DNA of 64,000 nucleotides. Origin: Candidatus Poribacteria bacterium (GTDB taxonomy: Bacteria; Poribacteria; WGA-4E; PCPOR2b). Below, piece by piece: positions 55,527 through 64,000 of this stretch (position 1 is its first letter; each line of letters opens with the position of its first letter). The translations under genes were made by a program, and so were the position numbers. Location: NCBI GenBank assembly GCA_022822005.1, contig JAJECO010000046.1:62001-126000 (forward strand). The letters are read 5' to 3'. Below the pieces are notes generated by a model that was not told where the DNA came from, made no database searches, and saw only the letters and a list, made by a program, of their open reading frames with translations.

Positions 55527-55871
55527 GGGGAAAGGAAATTTCACCGTTTACGATGACTATAGTTTATACCAGCTCTACGGCACGCATATCGCATGTGGAG
55601 CCAATTCCCTGCTTGATGGAGGGGCAGTACACAAAGACACCGTGTGTCAAGTATAAGGAGGTCTATCTCAACAACTATGACTTAGTGACTACGACTTGGT
55701 AACGATCAAGCCCTTATTATTACAGTCAGAGGATAAAGGAGCCATTTGTGGTCTATTAGCACATTCGGAACGAGAGCGGAGAGTTAATTTATTATACGGT
55801 TAGGGGCGAAAATTAGATCGAGACTCTTACCATTCGATTAAACGAAACTCTTACAAATAGGAGGACTAAAC

Positions 55872-56445
55872 GTGAAATTACCTGATAACTTCAATATCGC
55901 TTATTATGCAGCTAGATATTCTGACGATGATACCCCTATCGAACGCATCGCAACTGAAGTAAAAGAGAGAAGTAAAAGAGAGGGGATATCTAACGAAAAG
56001 TGACTTGATAACCGTTTCAATTTGGAAATCGAAATACAGAAATGTGGGCAGTGTCAAACAAAACAGTGATAATTTTATTGAGGAGATAACACGTACTGCT
56101 TTATATCCTGACACACCTGAACAGGATAGAATTAACGGTTTATGTCATCTGCGAGGCGTTAGTTTGGCAACAGCATCTGCAATCTTACATTGGTTTCATC
56201 AAGACCCGTATCCCATTTGGGATGGCCCCGCCTTAGAGACTATTCAGTTTGACAAAGACCAATATAAAAATGACCTTGAACGGTGGGGTGCCTATGTGTC
56301 ATTTTGTAGGGATATAGTAGGGCAAAAAGGGGTGCATATCCGAGTTTTAGGCCGTGCGCTCTGGCAATTCTCAAAAAGCAACATAATCTGGCAAGTTGGA
56401 TCTGGAAACTGCAAAGCGGGGGATAGCGGTGCTCACCGGGGTTGA
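55872..56445 (+). pseudogene. Conserved hypothetical gene frameshifted by a 13-bp tandem duplication
   Basis: gaagtaaaagaga x2 at 55956-55968/55969-55981; deleting one copy fuses VKLPDNFNIAYYAARYSDDDTPIERIATEVKER with GYLTKSDLITVSIWKSKYRN... Confidence 0.8.
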
Positions 56446-56545
56446 TTGTGCGACAAATCTACGAGCATCAACCCTCCAAGGTAATCCAATCTCGAACCGA
56501 CCTGCCGTCAGCATCTGGTTGCCCCGATAGCGGGTGTAGTGCTTT

Positions 56546-57235
56546 TCAGGCTAACTGTTTCCTTTCTCGCCAGACGCCCCTATTGGAATCGTAAATAACC
56601 GGCATGTTTCGGTCCCCGACTCTCACTGTTCCAACGGGGTCTCCCATCGCATTCGTTTCGATGGCATCAACCCGGATGTCCTCTACTCGGCTTTCATGAC
56701 CTAAGACAAGGGTTTGGCGTTTCAGACCGACCACCAAATTCTGGGGATTGTCCTTAGTGACATCGATAATCCGTTGGATCTCCACCACCTGCATCTTAGG
56801 CGTTTCTTTCCATTTCCGCATCCAGTTCCAGACCCTATCGATAGGGATATCCAACTCTTCCGCGATAATTTTGCCGCGCCTCGACCTCGGCAGATGCGAC
56901 AGCGAGTTCCATAACTCCTCTGCGCGTTCATAGTTAGGGTGAGGGCGTCGTGCGGGTTTGGTTCGAAAATTACGCGGTCCATCGTAGCCCAGTGCCTCCA
57001 GTTCCGCGTTAAAGTCGGGGCGCTCTATCATCCGATATACTGTTCGGGGATTCACCTCAAGGGCTTTAGCGATTGCGTCGGCGTCCCTGGTCAACCGCGC
57101 GAATATAAACGCTGCTCTTTTAACCTGTTCGTGCTTCTCGTCTCTGGTGGGTCTTGTTATTCTGCGGGAGGGTTTTATGACCTGCTGGTGTTTCTTGTTT
57201 CCGGTGGATTTCGTCCCACTATGGGGAAATCTCAT
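56546..57235 (-). CDS. Hypothetical protein with helix-turn-helix-like N-terminus
   Basis: 'DADAIAKALEVNPRTVYRMIERPDF' HTH-like; second HTH-like 'GKIIAEELDIPIDRVWNWMRKWK'. Confidence 0.6.
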   Translation of the reverse strand: MRFPHSGTKSTGNKKHQQVIKPSRRITRPTRDEKHEQVKRAAFIFARLTRDADAIAKALEVNPRTVYRMIERPDFNAELEALGYDGPRNFRTKPARRPHPNYERAEELWNSLSHLPRSRRGKIIAEELDIPIDRVWNWMRKWKETPKMQVVEIQRIIDVTKDNPQNLVVGLKRQTLVLGHESRVEDIRVDAIETNAMGDPVGTVRVGDRNMPVIYDSNRGVWRERKQLA

Positions 57236-57376
57236 TCAGTTGTCTCCTTTTACATTTGACACGCTTTGTTAGAACTGGCGTCAATCGGTATTGTCATACA
57301 GTTCCTGTCGCGGATTGAGTAATGCCAGCGAGTAGATTGTTAGCTGTGGCGATGAATCCACTCGCCGGCGGCTGGG

Positions 57377-57724
57377 CTATTTGAATTGTTCATTAAAGAG
57401 AAGGACTGCGATCTGGTGCTTGCACTGATTGCCTTGGGAAGCGTCAGCGCAGTTGCACTCAACCTGTCCATTTTTGCGGACACGGTAAACCGTATCGGGA
57501 TGGGTCTGGGAATCCACCCAGTAGAATTCGTTGGTCTGGTCCCTATGATCGAACGCGACGCTTCCATGATTTAAGAGGTCAAGCGCTTGACGGACGCGAC
57601 GCATGTTTGAGCGTTGCGGGCTAATGCCGATTGCCCGGCATTGGGTACGAAGTTCGTCTACATCGTAAACACCGGTAGGAGCAACGTCGCTTGACTTAGG
57701 AGGTCTTCTCATGTTATTATTCAT
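57377..57724 (-). CDS. SWIM-type zinc-finger-like small protein
   Basis: 'VECNCADASQGNQCKHQIAVLL' fits a SWIM CxCx(n)CxH pattern. Confidence 0.65.
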   Translation of the reverse strand: MNNNMRRPPKSSDVAPTGVYDVDELRTQCRAIGISPQRSNMRRVRQALDLLNHGSVAFDHRDQTNEFYWVDSQTHPDTVYRVRKNGQVECNCADASQGNQCKHQIAVLLFNEQFK

Positions 57725-57785
57725 AACAATATCCTTTCCTAAGGATACATTATCCCTTCCGGGATAATTGGTCATACATCTATAT

Positions 57786-57839
57786 CGGTGAAATTGAAGC
57801 AGTGATAAGCACCGCGAATGCTTATCACTGCTTTCACCG
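57786..57839 (-). promoter_or_regulatory. Long stem-loop in the 5' leader of the SWIM-like gene
   Basis: CGGTGAA[attga]AGCAGTGATAAGCA ... TGCTTATCACTGCT TTCACCG: 14-bp plus 7-bp stems around a bulge. Confidence 0.65.
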
Positions 57840-57856
57840 ATTCTTTAACTATTATA

Positions 57857-57886
57857 ATGATACTACACAGTCTTTGGTTTTGTCAA
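57857..57886 (-). promoter_or_regulatory. Candidate sigma-70 promoter for the SWIM-like gene
   Basis: Minus strand TTGACA (57886-57881) - 18 bp - TATCAT (57862-57857), TATAAT overlapping just downstream. Confidence 0.55.
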
Positions 57887-58298
57887 GTGAAAATTCTTGT
57901 CAAGTAAAAACACAATATTAATTGACAATTCAATTGTCAATAACTTGCCCCGGAGATGCTCCCTATCTCCTCACTTTGACGAAGTTCATTCTTACCGCTA
58001 TCAATCATTCAGAAGCCCCTCCCTCCTGTAGTAACCTCCCAATCATCAATAACCTAATCAAAACGCAAAAGTACCCTTAACTAAGAAGGTGTAAGATTGA
58101 ATTTCGCCGTAAATTGAGGGATAAATGTAAAAACTTGCGGACAAATTTTACACAGTTGACATATTCAGATCCAAAATCAGGACTGTCGGTAAAACCGACA
58201 CCCGATGGACTTATCGATAGATAATGATTTAGAATAAAAAAGGAAGGAAATTTACTGTTTAGGATACGACGCCATTGGCGCAATTGTGTGGGCGTTTG

Positions 58299-58679
58299 TC
58301 ACTGGTTAGCATAGAACTCAAACGCATTCTCGATGTGATGAAGTTTGATGAGTTCAAAATTCCACGACAGAACAACTGCAACAACGTCGAATTGGCAGGG
58401 GACATCTAGGAGCTTCTGTGTTTGCAAGTAATGTAACGCAACCTTAGAGATCTGTTTCTGTTTGGCAGGGGTGACAGCGGCTTGTGGCGGACCAAACTTG
58501 CTGCTCCGCCGTGTCTTGACTTCAACGAACGCAATCCGTCCTCCACGTTGGACGATCAGATCAATCTCACCTGAACGCGTACGATAGTTCCGCGCATGAA
58601 TTTCGTATCCTTGCGCTTTGAAGTGCTCGACGGCAAGGGCTTCGCCGATCCTTCCCACCTTAATTCTGGAGTCGCTCAT
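58299..58679 (-). CDS. yraN: YraN family endonuclease-like protein (UPF0102)
   Basis: 'KVGRIGEALAVEHFKAQGYEIHARNYRTRSGEIDLIVQRGGRIAFVEVKTRRS'. Confidence 0.93.
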   Translation of the reverse strand: MSDSRIKVGRIGEALAVEHFKAQGYEIHARNYRTRSGEIDLIVQRGGRIAFVEVKTRRSSKFGPPQAAVTPAKQKQISKVALHYLQTQKLLDVPCQFDVVAVVLSWNFELIKLHHIENAFEFYANQ

Positions 58680-58680
58680 T

Positions 58681-59403
58681 TCATTGAAGTTTAAAACTAT
58701 GCCGATGGATAGGGCAGGGACCGAGTTGGGCAATTGCCTGACGATGTAGAAGTGTGCCGTATCCTTTGTGGATCCGAAAGCCATATCCCGGATAGGTGTC
58801 ATCAAATTCAACCATCAGACGATCTCGTGTGACTTTCGCGATAATCGAGGCAGCAGCAATAGACTGGATGAGGGTATCCCCCTTGGGAATTGCTTTAGCA
58901 GGTTGCTCTGAATCCCGATGCGATCGGGGTAGAGGAATTTCAGGAAGGTGTGTGCCATCCACAAGGGCGTAATCTGGGGAAGGCGTGATTTCCGTAACAG
59001 CCTGAGCCATCGCCTCCATAGTGGCTCGAAGGATATTGATTTGATCAATATCCTGATTATTAATACAACCAACACCAACTGCTACAGCCGCATGGTGGAT
59101 CTCGTCGAACAATTTCTCCCGCTTTTTGGGTGTCAGCTGTTTTGAATCTGTCACACCTGAGATCTGACAGTCGACGGGAAGAATAACAGCTGCTGCGACA
59201 ACAGGACCGGCTAATGCACCTCGTCCAGCTTCATCAATTCCTGCGATACGCTGATAGCCCTGCTGTCGTAGGGTTTGTTCAAACTGTTGTATCTCTGTTG
59301 GAGAGTTTTCTCTACGCGTTATCTTGCCGCCTTTCACGGATTCGTATACCTTTTCCAGTTCGGTCTCGTAGGTAGTACAGCTTTGCTCGACGGATGGAGC
59401 CAT
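58681..59403 (-). CDS. rnhB: Ribonuclease HII
   Basis: '[24 protein letters not shown]', '[14 protein letters not shown]', '[13 protein letters not shown]'. Confidence 0.95.
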   Translation of the reverse strand: MAPSVEQSCTTYETELEKVYESVKGGKITRRENSPTEIQQFEQTLRQQGYQRIAGIDEAGRGALAGPVVAAAVILPVDCQISGVTDSKQLTPKKREKLFDEIHHAAVAVGVGCINNQDIDQINILRATMEAMAQAVTEITPSPDYALVDGTHLPEIPLPRSHRDSEQPAKAIPKGDTLIQSIAAASIIAKVTRDRLMVEFDDTYPGYGFRIHKGYGTLLHRQAIAQLGPCPIHRHSFKLQ

Positions 59404-59665
59404 ATCGAATAATCTGGATACTCTCGATATTCGGTGAATGTGCGGGAAAGGTCCTTTCACTCCCCTCGCCATACGCAACACGACGGACGGTAAACGTTTC
59501 ACTCAAGCCACCGTTGGACCGCCGAATGACCGTGCCTTCATAAGCCTGGATACGTTCTTTCGAGCCCTCTCGGATACGGGTGTTAACCCGCACGAGATCA
59601 CCGGGTCCAAAATTAGGAAGATCGCTTTTGGTATGTTCGCTCTCTACAGATTCAATAAGATTCAT
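59312..59665 (-). CDS. rplS: 50S ribosomal protein L19
   Basis: '[67 protein letters not shown]'. Confidence 0.97.
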   Translation of the reverse strand: MNLIESVESEHTKSDLPNFGPGDLVRVNTRIREGSKERIQAYEGTVIRRSNGGLSETFTVRRVAYGEGSERTFPAHSPNIESIQIIRYGSIRRAKLYYLRDRTGKGIRIRERRQDNA

Positions 59666-59749
59666 TGCTTGGTTCCTCCTTAGACATAATACGTATAAAA
59701 AAAGAAATAATGCGTAATGCGTAAAGGCCATCTGCTTACGTATTACTCG

Positions 59750-60469
59750 CTACTTGTTATTCTTCAGGTAGGCAACATCCTCAGCCGAAAGCTCCATGTT
59801 TTTCAACAACTCTGGACGGCGTTCGGCAGTTCGCTTGAGAGACTGTTCATGCTGCCAACGCGTAATGTTATCATGGTGTCCGCTCAACAGGATGTCGGGA
59901 ACTTGCATTCCCTCAAACTCAGCGGGGCGTGTGTAATGTGGGCAATCCAGTAAACCCTGGCTGAATGAGTCCTCCTGTGCTGATTCGTAATTCCCTAACG
60001 CACGCGGTAAAACTCGTCCGATCGCATCAACCAAAGCCAGTGCCGGAATCTCTCCACCGCTGAGGACATAATCACCTATCGAAATCTCGTCTGTAACCAG
60101 CTTCATACGGACTCGCTCATCAATTCCTTTGTAGCGCCCACAGATCAAAATTAGGTGCGATTCAAGGGAGAAGGCTTCAGCCAATGACTGGTTAAAGGGC
60201 GTTCCCTGTGGGGTCAGGTAAATGATACGCGCTGTTGATTCTGGCTCCAGTTTTTTGATCGCGGCGAAAAGCGGCTCCGGTTTCAGAATCATGCCTGCGC
60301 CGCCCCCGTAAGGATAGTCGTCAACCGTTTGATGGCGGTCCGTCGTAAAATCGCGCAGGTTATGAACGTTGACTGTCAATAGGTCCCTGGCTTGCGCACG
60401 CTTCAAAATACCCGCTTGCAGAACCGGCAGGATGACCTCTGGAAAAATGGTGATGATGTCGATTCTCAT
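59750..60469 (-). CDS. trmD: tRNA (guanine-N1)-methyltransferase
   Basis: '[12 protein letters not shown]', '[17 protein letters not shown]', '[30 protein letters not shown]'. Confidence 0.97.
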   Translation of the reverse strand: MRIDIITIFPEVILPVLQAGILKRAQARDLLTVNVHNLRDFTTDRHQTVDDYPYGGGAGMILKPEPLFAAIKKLEPESTARIIYLTPQGTPFNQSLAEAFSLESHLILICGRYKGIDERVRMKLVTDEISIGDYVLSGGEIPALALVDAIGRVLPRALGNYESAQEDSFSQGLLDCPHYTRPAEFEGMQVPDILLSGHHDNITRWQHEQSLKRTAERRPELLKNMELSAEDVAYLKNNK

Positions 60470-60888
60470 TCAATGACCTGGACAACAATTCCATCTTTGA
60501 CAATAATTTCTGCCTGAGATAACTTGGTACGGATGTCATCCCCAACTTCAATTTTGACAGGCGCATCATACGTTCCACTGGTAAAAAGGGTATCGATCTC
60601 AAGTTCCTTGACCTGCGCCAACTTCTGGCTGAGATTACTTTTCACCTGCTCCTGTTTCTCGCGTTCTTGGTGAATCTCGTCGCGCAGCTGATTAACATGA
60701 CGTGGATCTCGCTTTTGAGCCTCCGCAATCAAACGACGGCTTTGGAATTCTTCTTGTTGCAGCCATGTATCAATCTGGCGAATCGTGTGTTCTAACTCCG
60801 TCGTAAGTTGCTCCTTGAAAGCAGGGGTCACAATATTTTTCAAAATAACGGGTCTTTTGACAATAACTGCCATATCTCTTTCACTCAT
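60466..60888 (-). CDS. ylqD: YlqD family protein
   Basis: Coiled-coil plus C-terminal '[28 protein letters not shown]'; position between khpA and trmD as in Firmicutes ylqD. Confidence 0.75.
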   Translation of the reverse strand: MSERDMAVIVKRPVILKNIVTPAFKEQLTTELEHTIRQIDTWLQQEEFQSRRLIAEAQKRDPRHVNQLRDEIHQEREKQEQVKSNLSQKLAQVKELEIDTLFTSGTYDAPVKIEVGDDIRTKLSQAEIIVKDGIVVQVIE

Positions 60889-60932
60889 TCGTCATAGTGA
60901 GTTGGTAGGCTTGAAAATGCTAACTTTCCCAC

Positions 60933-61172
60933 TTAACGTTGTTCGACAATCTCAAGTATTGCCTTCTTACGCGCCTTGACTCCCGCAGCAAGCAACAGAG
61001 ATCGCATCGCCTTGGCGGTGCGCCCCTGTTTCCCGATGACCTTCCCTAAATCTTCAGGGACAACGCTCAGTTCAAGAATAGTCACAGTGTTACCTTCAAC
61101 TTCATTGACACTGACTTGATCAGGATTATCAACAAGCGATTTTGCGAGATATTCAATCAACTCTTTGAGCAT
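60933..61172 (-). CDS. khpA: KH-domain RNA-binding protein KhpA
   Basis: 'LIEYLAKSLVDNPDQVSVNEVEG', 'PEDLGKVIGKQGRTAKAMRSLL'. Confidence 0.95.
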   Translation of the reverse strand: MLKELIEYLAKSLVDNPDQVSVNEVEGNTVTILELSVVPEDLGKVIGKQGRTAKAMRSLLLAAGVKARKKAILEIVEQR

Positions 61173-61199
61173 GAGATTCCCCCAGAAACACGATTTTCG

Positions 61200-61556
61200 C
61201 TAAGTTGCTTCTTCTGTTGATTCTTCAGCGGAGGCAGGTTCTTCCTCTGCTGCTTCGGAAGCCCCTTCCTCTGGCGTTGGGTTAGGCTGCCCCAGTTTTT
61301 CGTTTATAAATGTTTCCCAAACACCGACCTTTGACATTAGGTCCTTCGCAGTATCAGAAGGTTGCGCACCGGTTCTCAACCATTTTAATGCCTTCTCTGC
61401 GTCAATTACGATGTTTGCCGGATCGGTCATTGGATCATAATGCCCAATCCGTTCGATAAAACGTCCATCTCTTTGGCTGCGAGAGTCAGCGGCCACCAAC
61501 CGATAAAAGGGACGTCTTTTCTTTCCATGCCGCTGTAGTCTAATTCGTACTGCCAA
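61200..61556 (-). CDS. rpsP: 30S ribosomal protein S16
   Basis: '[42 protein letters not shown]'. Confidence 0.97.
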   Translation of the reverse strand: MAVRIRLQRHGKKRRPFYRLVAADSRSQRDGRFIERIGHYDPMTDPANIVIDAEKALKWLRTGAQPSDTAKDLMSKVGVWETFINEKLGQPNPTPEEGASEAAEEEPASAEESTEEAT

Positions 61557-61744
61557 ATGTTACCTCCTATTTCGTAAAAACTTTTTTCTATCACTATGTC
61601 CACCGAGTTGAAAAACGTGCTGCATCACACCACATGAAACCCTACATGCGATAAGAAGGGGTTTTTCACGTTTCAATTCTGGTTGTAGTTATCGTTAAAA
61701 CTATAGCAAAGGACAGTGATAATAAGATTAACTGTGTCTTAAAC

Positions 61745-63133
61745 TTAGCGTGATTTACGCCTTTTCCTTTTCTTACGTTTCCTTGGTTTTCCTTTAATCG
61801 CAACGGGACCACCGCCACCAAGTTGTGACATGTCCGCCATCGGGTGTTGCTTCATCATGCGGTTCATGAATTTGAGTTGATCAACCAACTGATTAACTTG
61901 CCGGACTGTCGTACCGCTCCCCTTTGCAATACGCAACCGACGACTGCTGTCAAGAAGCAGCGAATTCTGACGTTCCATCGGCGTCATTGACTGAATCATC
62001 GCTTTGGTGTATTTCAACTGCGATTCGTCAATCTGCATGTTTTTCATCGGAAGCTTATTGACACCGGGGATCATCTCAACGAGTTGGTCCAACGGTCCCA
62101 TATTCTTGATCTGTTCAAGCTGCACCAGCAGATCATTGAAATCCAAACCCTCCTGCCCAAGCAGCTTGCGCTCCAACTCGTCGGCTTGATCTTGGCTAAA
62201 AACAGATTCAGCCCTTTCGAGCAGGGTTGCAAAGTCACCTTCCCCAAGTATTCGAGAAGCCATCCGATCCGGATGAAACTCCTCCAATGTTGTCGCATCG
62301 ATCTTCTCGCCAACGCCAACAAACTTGATCGGTTTCTGCGTTACGGAACGAATAGATAGCGCTGCACCGCCACGCGCATCCCCATCAAGCTTGGTCAGGA
62401 TAACGCCATCAATGTCCAAGTTGTCGTTAAAATGCTGGGCGACATTGACCGCATCTTGACCGGTCATCGCATCAACGACAAGTAGAATTTCGGTCGGATT
62501 GACGGCAGATTTAATCTCCTCTAACTCACCCATCAATGCTTCATCAACATGTAGTCGACCTGCCGTGTCGATGATGACGAAATTATTCCCGCGATTCAAT
62601 GCCTGCTTAACCGCCGCTTGAATAATGGTAGCAGGGGAAATGTCCGTGCCCATCGAAAACACAGGCACATCAATCTGTTCTCCAAGTAGCTGAAGTTGTT
62701 TAATCGCTGCCGGACGGTAAATGTCTGCTGCGACCAAGAGGGGATTTCTGCCCTCTGATTTGAACCTCAGCGCCAGTTTGGCTGAAGCTGTCGTTTTCCC
62801 ACCACCTTGTAGACCGACCATCATAATGATTGTTGGACCACTTGGCGCTATGGAGACGGGTACGGCTTCCTCTCCCATCAGTTTTGCGAGCTCATCGCCG
62901 ATAATCTTTGCTATCTGAAGATCTGAGGTGAAGCTGCCGAGTACTTCCTGACCGATCGATCTTGTCCTGACACCGTTGATAAATTCGCGGACGGTTTTGT
63001 AATCCACATCCGCCTCAAGCAATGCGAGACGAACCTCGCGTAGTGCATCAGATATGTTCTTCTCGGTTAATTTGCCTTGCCCACGTAGCGATTTGAGGAC
63101 GCCTTGCAACTTGCCCGATAAACTCTCAAACAT
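61745..63133 (-). CDS. ffh: Signal recognition particle protein
   Basis: 'MFESLSGKLQGVLKSLRGQGKLTEKNISDALREVRLALLEADV', 'GLQGGGKTTASAKLAL', 'DTAGRLHVDEALM'. Confidence 0.97.
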   Translation of the reverse strand: MFESLSGKLQGVLKSLRGQGKLTEKNISDALREVRLALLEADVDYKTVREFINGVRTRSIGQEVLGSFTSDLQIAKIIGDELAKLMGEEAVPVSIAPSGPTIIMMVGLQGGGKTTASAKLALRFKSEGRNPLLVAADIYRPAAIKQLQLLGEQIDVPVFSMGTDISPATIIQAAVKQALNRGNNFVIIDTAGRLHVDEALMGELEEIKSAVNPTEILLVVDAMTGQDAVNVAQHFNDNLDIDGVILTKLDGDARGGAALSIRSVTQKPIKFVGVGEKIDATTLEEFHPDRMASRILGEGDFATLLERAESVFSQDQADELERKLLGQEGLDFNDLLVQLEQIKNMGPLDQLVEMIPGVNKLPMKNMQIDESQLKYTKAMIQSMTPMERQNSLLLDSSRRLRIAKGSGTTVRQVNQLVDQLKFMNRMMKQHPMADMSQLGGGGPVAIKGKPRKRKKRKRRKSR

Positions 63134-63362
63134 GACATTTCCTTCGCGTGAGACGTAGTGTGTAAAACTTCGGATGAACTCATGAATATGTTCCTGACCT
63201 CCATCTGAATAAGGACAGGTTTGCGAATCAGTTAAGATACACCATCCGCGCCCATATTGTCAACAGAAAAATGAGTGTGAAAGTTCTTGACAGGCACACT
63301 AACGGTTGCTATAATCTAACGGATGCCACAAATCGCCAACTTTTTGGCTTGGAGGGGAACAA

Positions 63363-64000
63363 GTGAAAAAGGATAGAGTGAGTAACCACAAGCGAGATGA
63401 GAGCAGTGTGTTACCCTTCCCACCCCTACCGGCGCAGGTACACCCTGTTCCGCAGTCCCAATCAACAAACCGAGGTCCCCTGATAATAGGAACTATTGTG
63501 GGGGTTGGACTGATCGCACTCCTGATCTATGCCGTCCCTTGGAGTTTAGTGACGCAAACATTGACAGGATCTTTCGATTCGTTGTCCGACCAAGTCAAAC
63601 AGGTCCAGTTCGCTCAAGTTAAAAAATCCAAAAAGTCGAATGTTCCGCCAGAGGTTTCTACGCCAGCAACATTAACGGACGAAACCGCACCGGTTCAGGA
63701 AGACTCAACACTGACCACATCGACGGTTGAAACTACGCCCGATCCAGAAGTTTCAACACCAGAGACACTGGCAGCCGAAACCCCATCTACCCAAGAAGCC
63801 CCAGTCCCTACAACGCCGTCAGGCGAAACCTCACCTGTGCCGGAGGTTTCAACACCCGCGACACCTCCAATCGAAGCTGCTTCAGGAACTTCGTTTTCTG
63901 AGCCGGATTCGCGGCTGCTTGTTGGACGATATCCAGTCAGGAAATATACCGATATTCGACATAAGATTGCTCCTGGTGAGACACTCTACAGTTTTATTCG
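63363..64000 (+). CDS. Single-pass membrane protein with Thr/Pro/Glu-rich linker and LysM-like domain (3' end beyond window)
   Basis: GTG start after GGAGGGGAACAA RBS; TM 'GLIIGTIVGVGLIALLIYAVPW'-like segment, repetitive 'EVSTPAT/ETTPDPEVSTPETL' linker, 'HKIAPGETLYSFI' at window end; open to the edge. Confidence 0.75.
   Translation, partial: MKKDRVSNHKRDESSVLPFPPLPAQVHPVPQSQSTNRGPLIIGTIVGVGLIALLIYAVPWSLVTQTLTGSFDSLSDQVKQVQFAQVKKSKKSNVPPEVSTPATLTDETAPVQEDSTLTTSTVETTPDPEVSTPETLAAETPSTQEAPVPTTPSGETSPVPEVSTPATPPIEAASGTSFSEPDSRLLVGRYPVRKYTDIRHKIAPGETLYSFI

Noticed and set aside
58077-58283. Small minus ORF in the gap after the yraN gene
   Set aside because: AT-rich random-looking peptide with no support.

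Overview
The 64 kb window reads like a bacterial chromosome segment. Gene content and the C-terminal motif 'LLPNYPNPFNPETWIPY(R/H)LA...' suggest a Candidatus Poribacteria-type organism (inference, not tested). About 1-37.6 kb is a metabolic/catabolic stretch: MFS transporter, dehydrogenases, FolD, SDR, sialidase, phytanoyl-CoA dioxygenases, Gfo/Idh/MocA, ribokinase, a TPP enzyme, MoaD/MoaE. It is interrupted by repeat-rich noncoding islands and an orphan HsdS + DUF433 patch. About 28-54 kb holds three giant secreted mosaic proteins (LRR, Ig-like, metalloprotease, WD40, cohesin, dockerin, T9SS-like C-terminus). A histidine kinase and a sigma-54 activator lie between the first and second of them. 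A candidate structured RNA with a sigma-54-like promoter and an intrinsic terminator lies next to the activator gene. About 54.4-58.3 kb is a scarred accessory zone: an IS982-family insertion with 18-bp inverted ends, gene-tail remnants, and a gene frameshifted by an exact 13-bp tandem duplication. About 58.3-63.2 kb is the housekeeping ffh-rpsP-khpA-ylqD-trmD-rplS-rnhB-yraN block, which has no rimM at its usual place. Noncoding gaps contain several interspersed palindromic or MITE-like repeat families, some apparently nested. I saw no CRISPR array and no convincing tRNA or rRNA gene. All homology calls are from reading the sequence; no database search was run.
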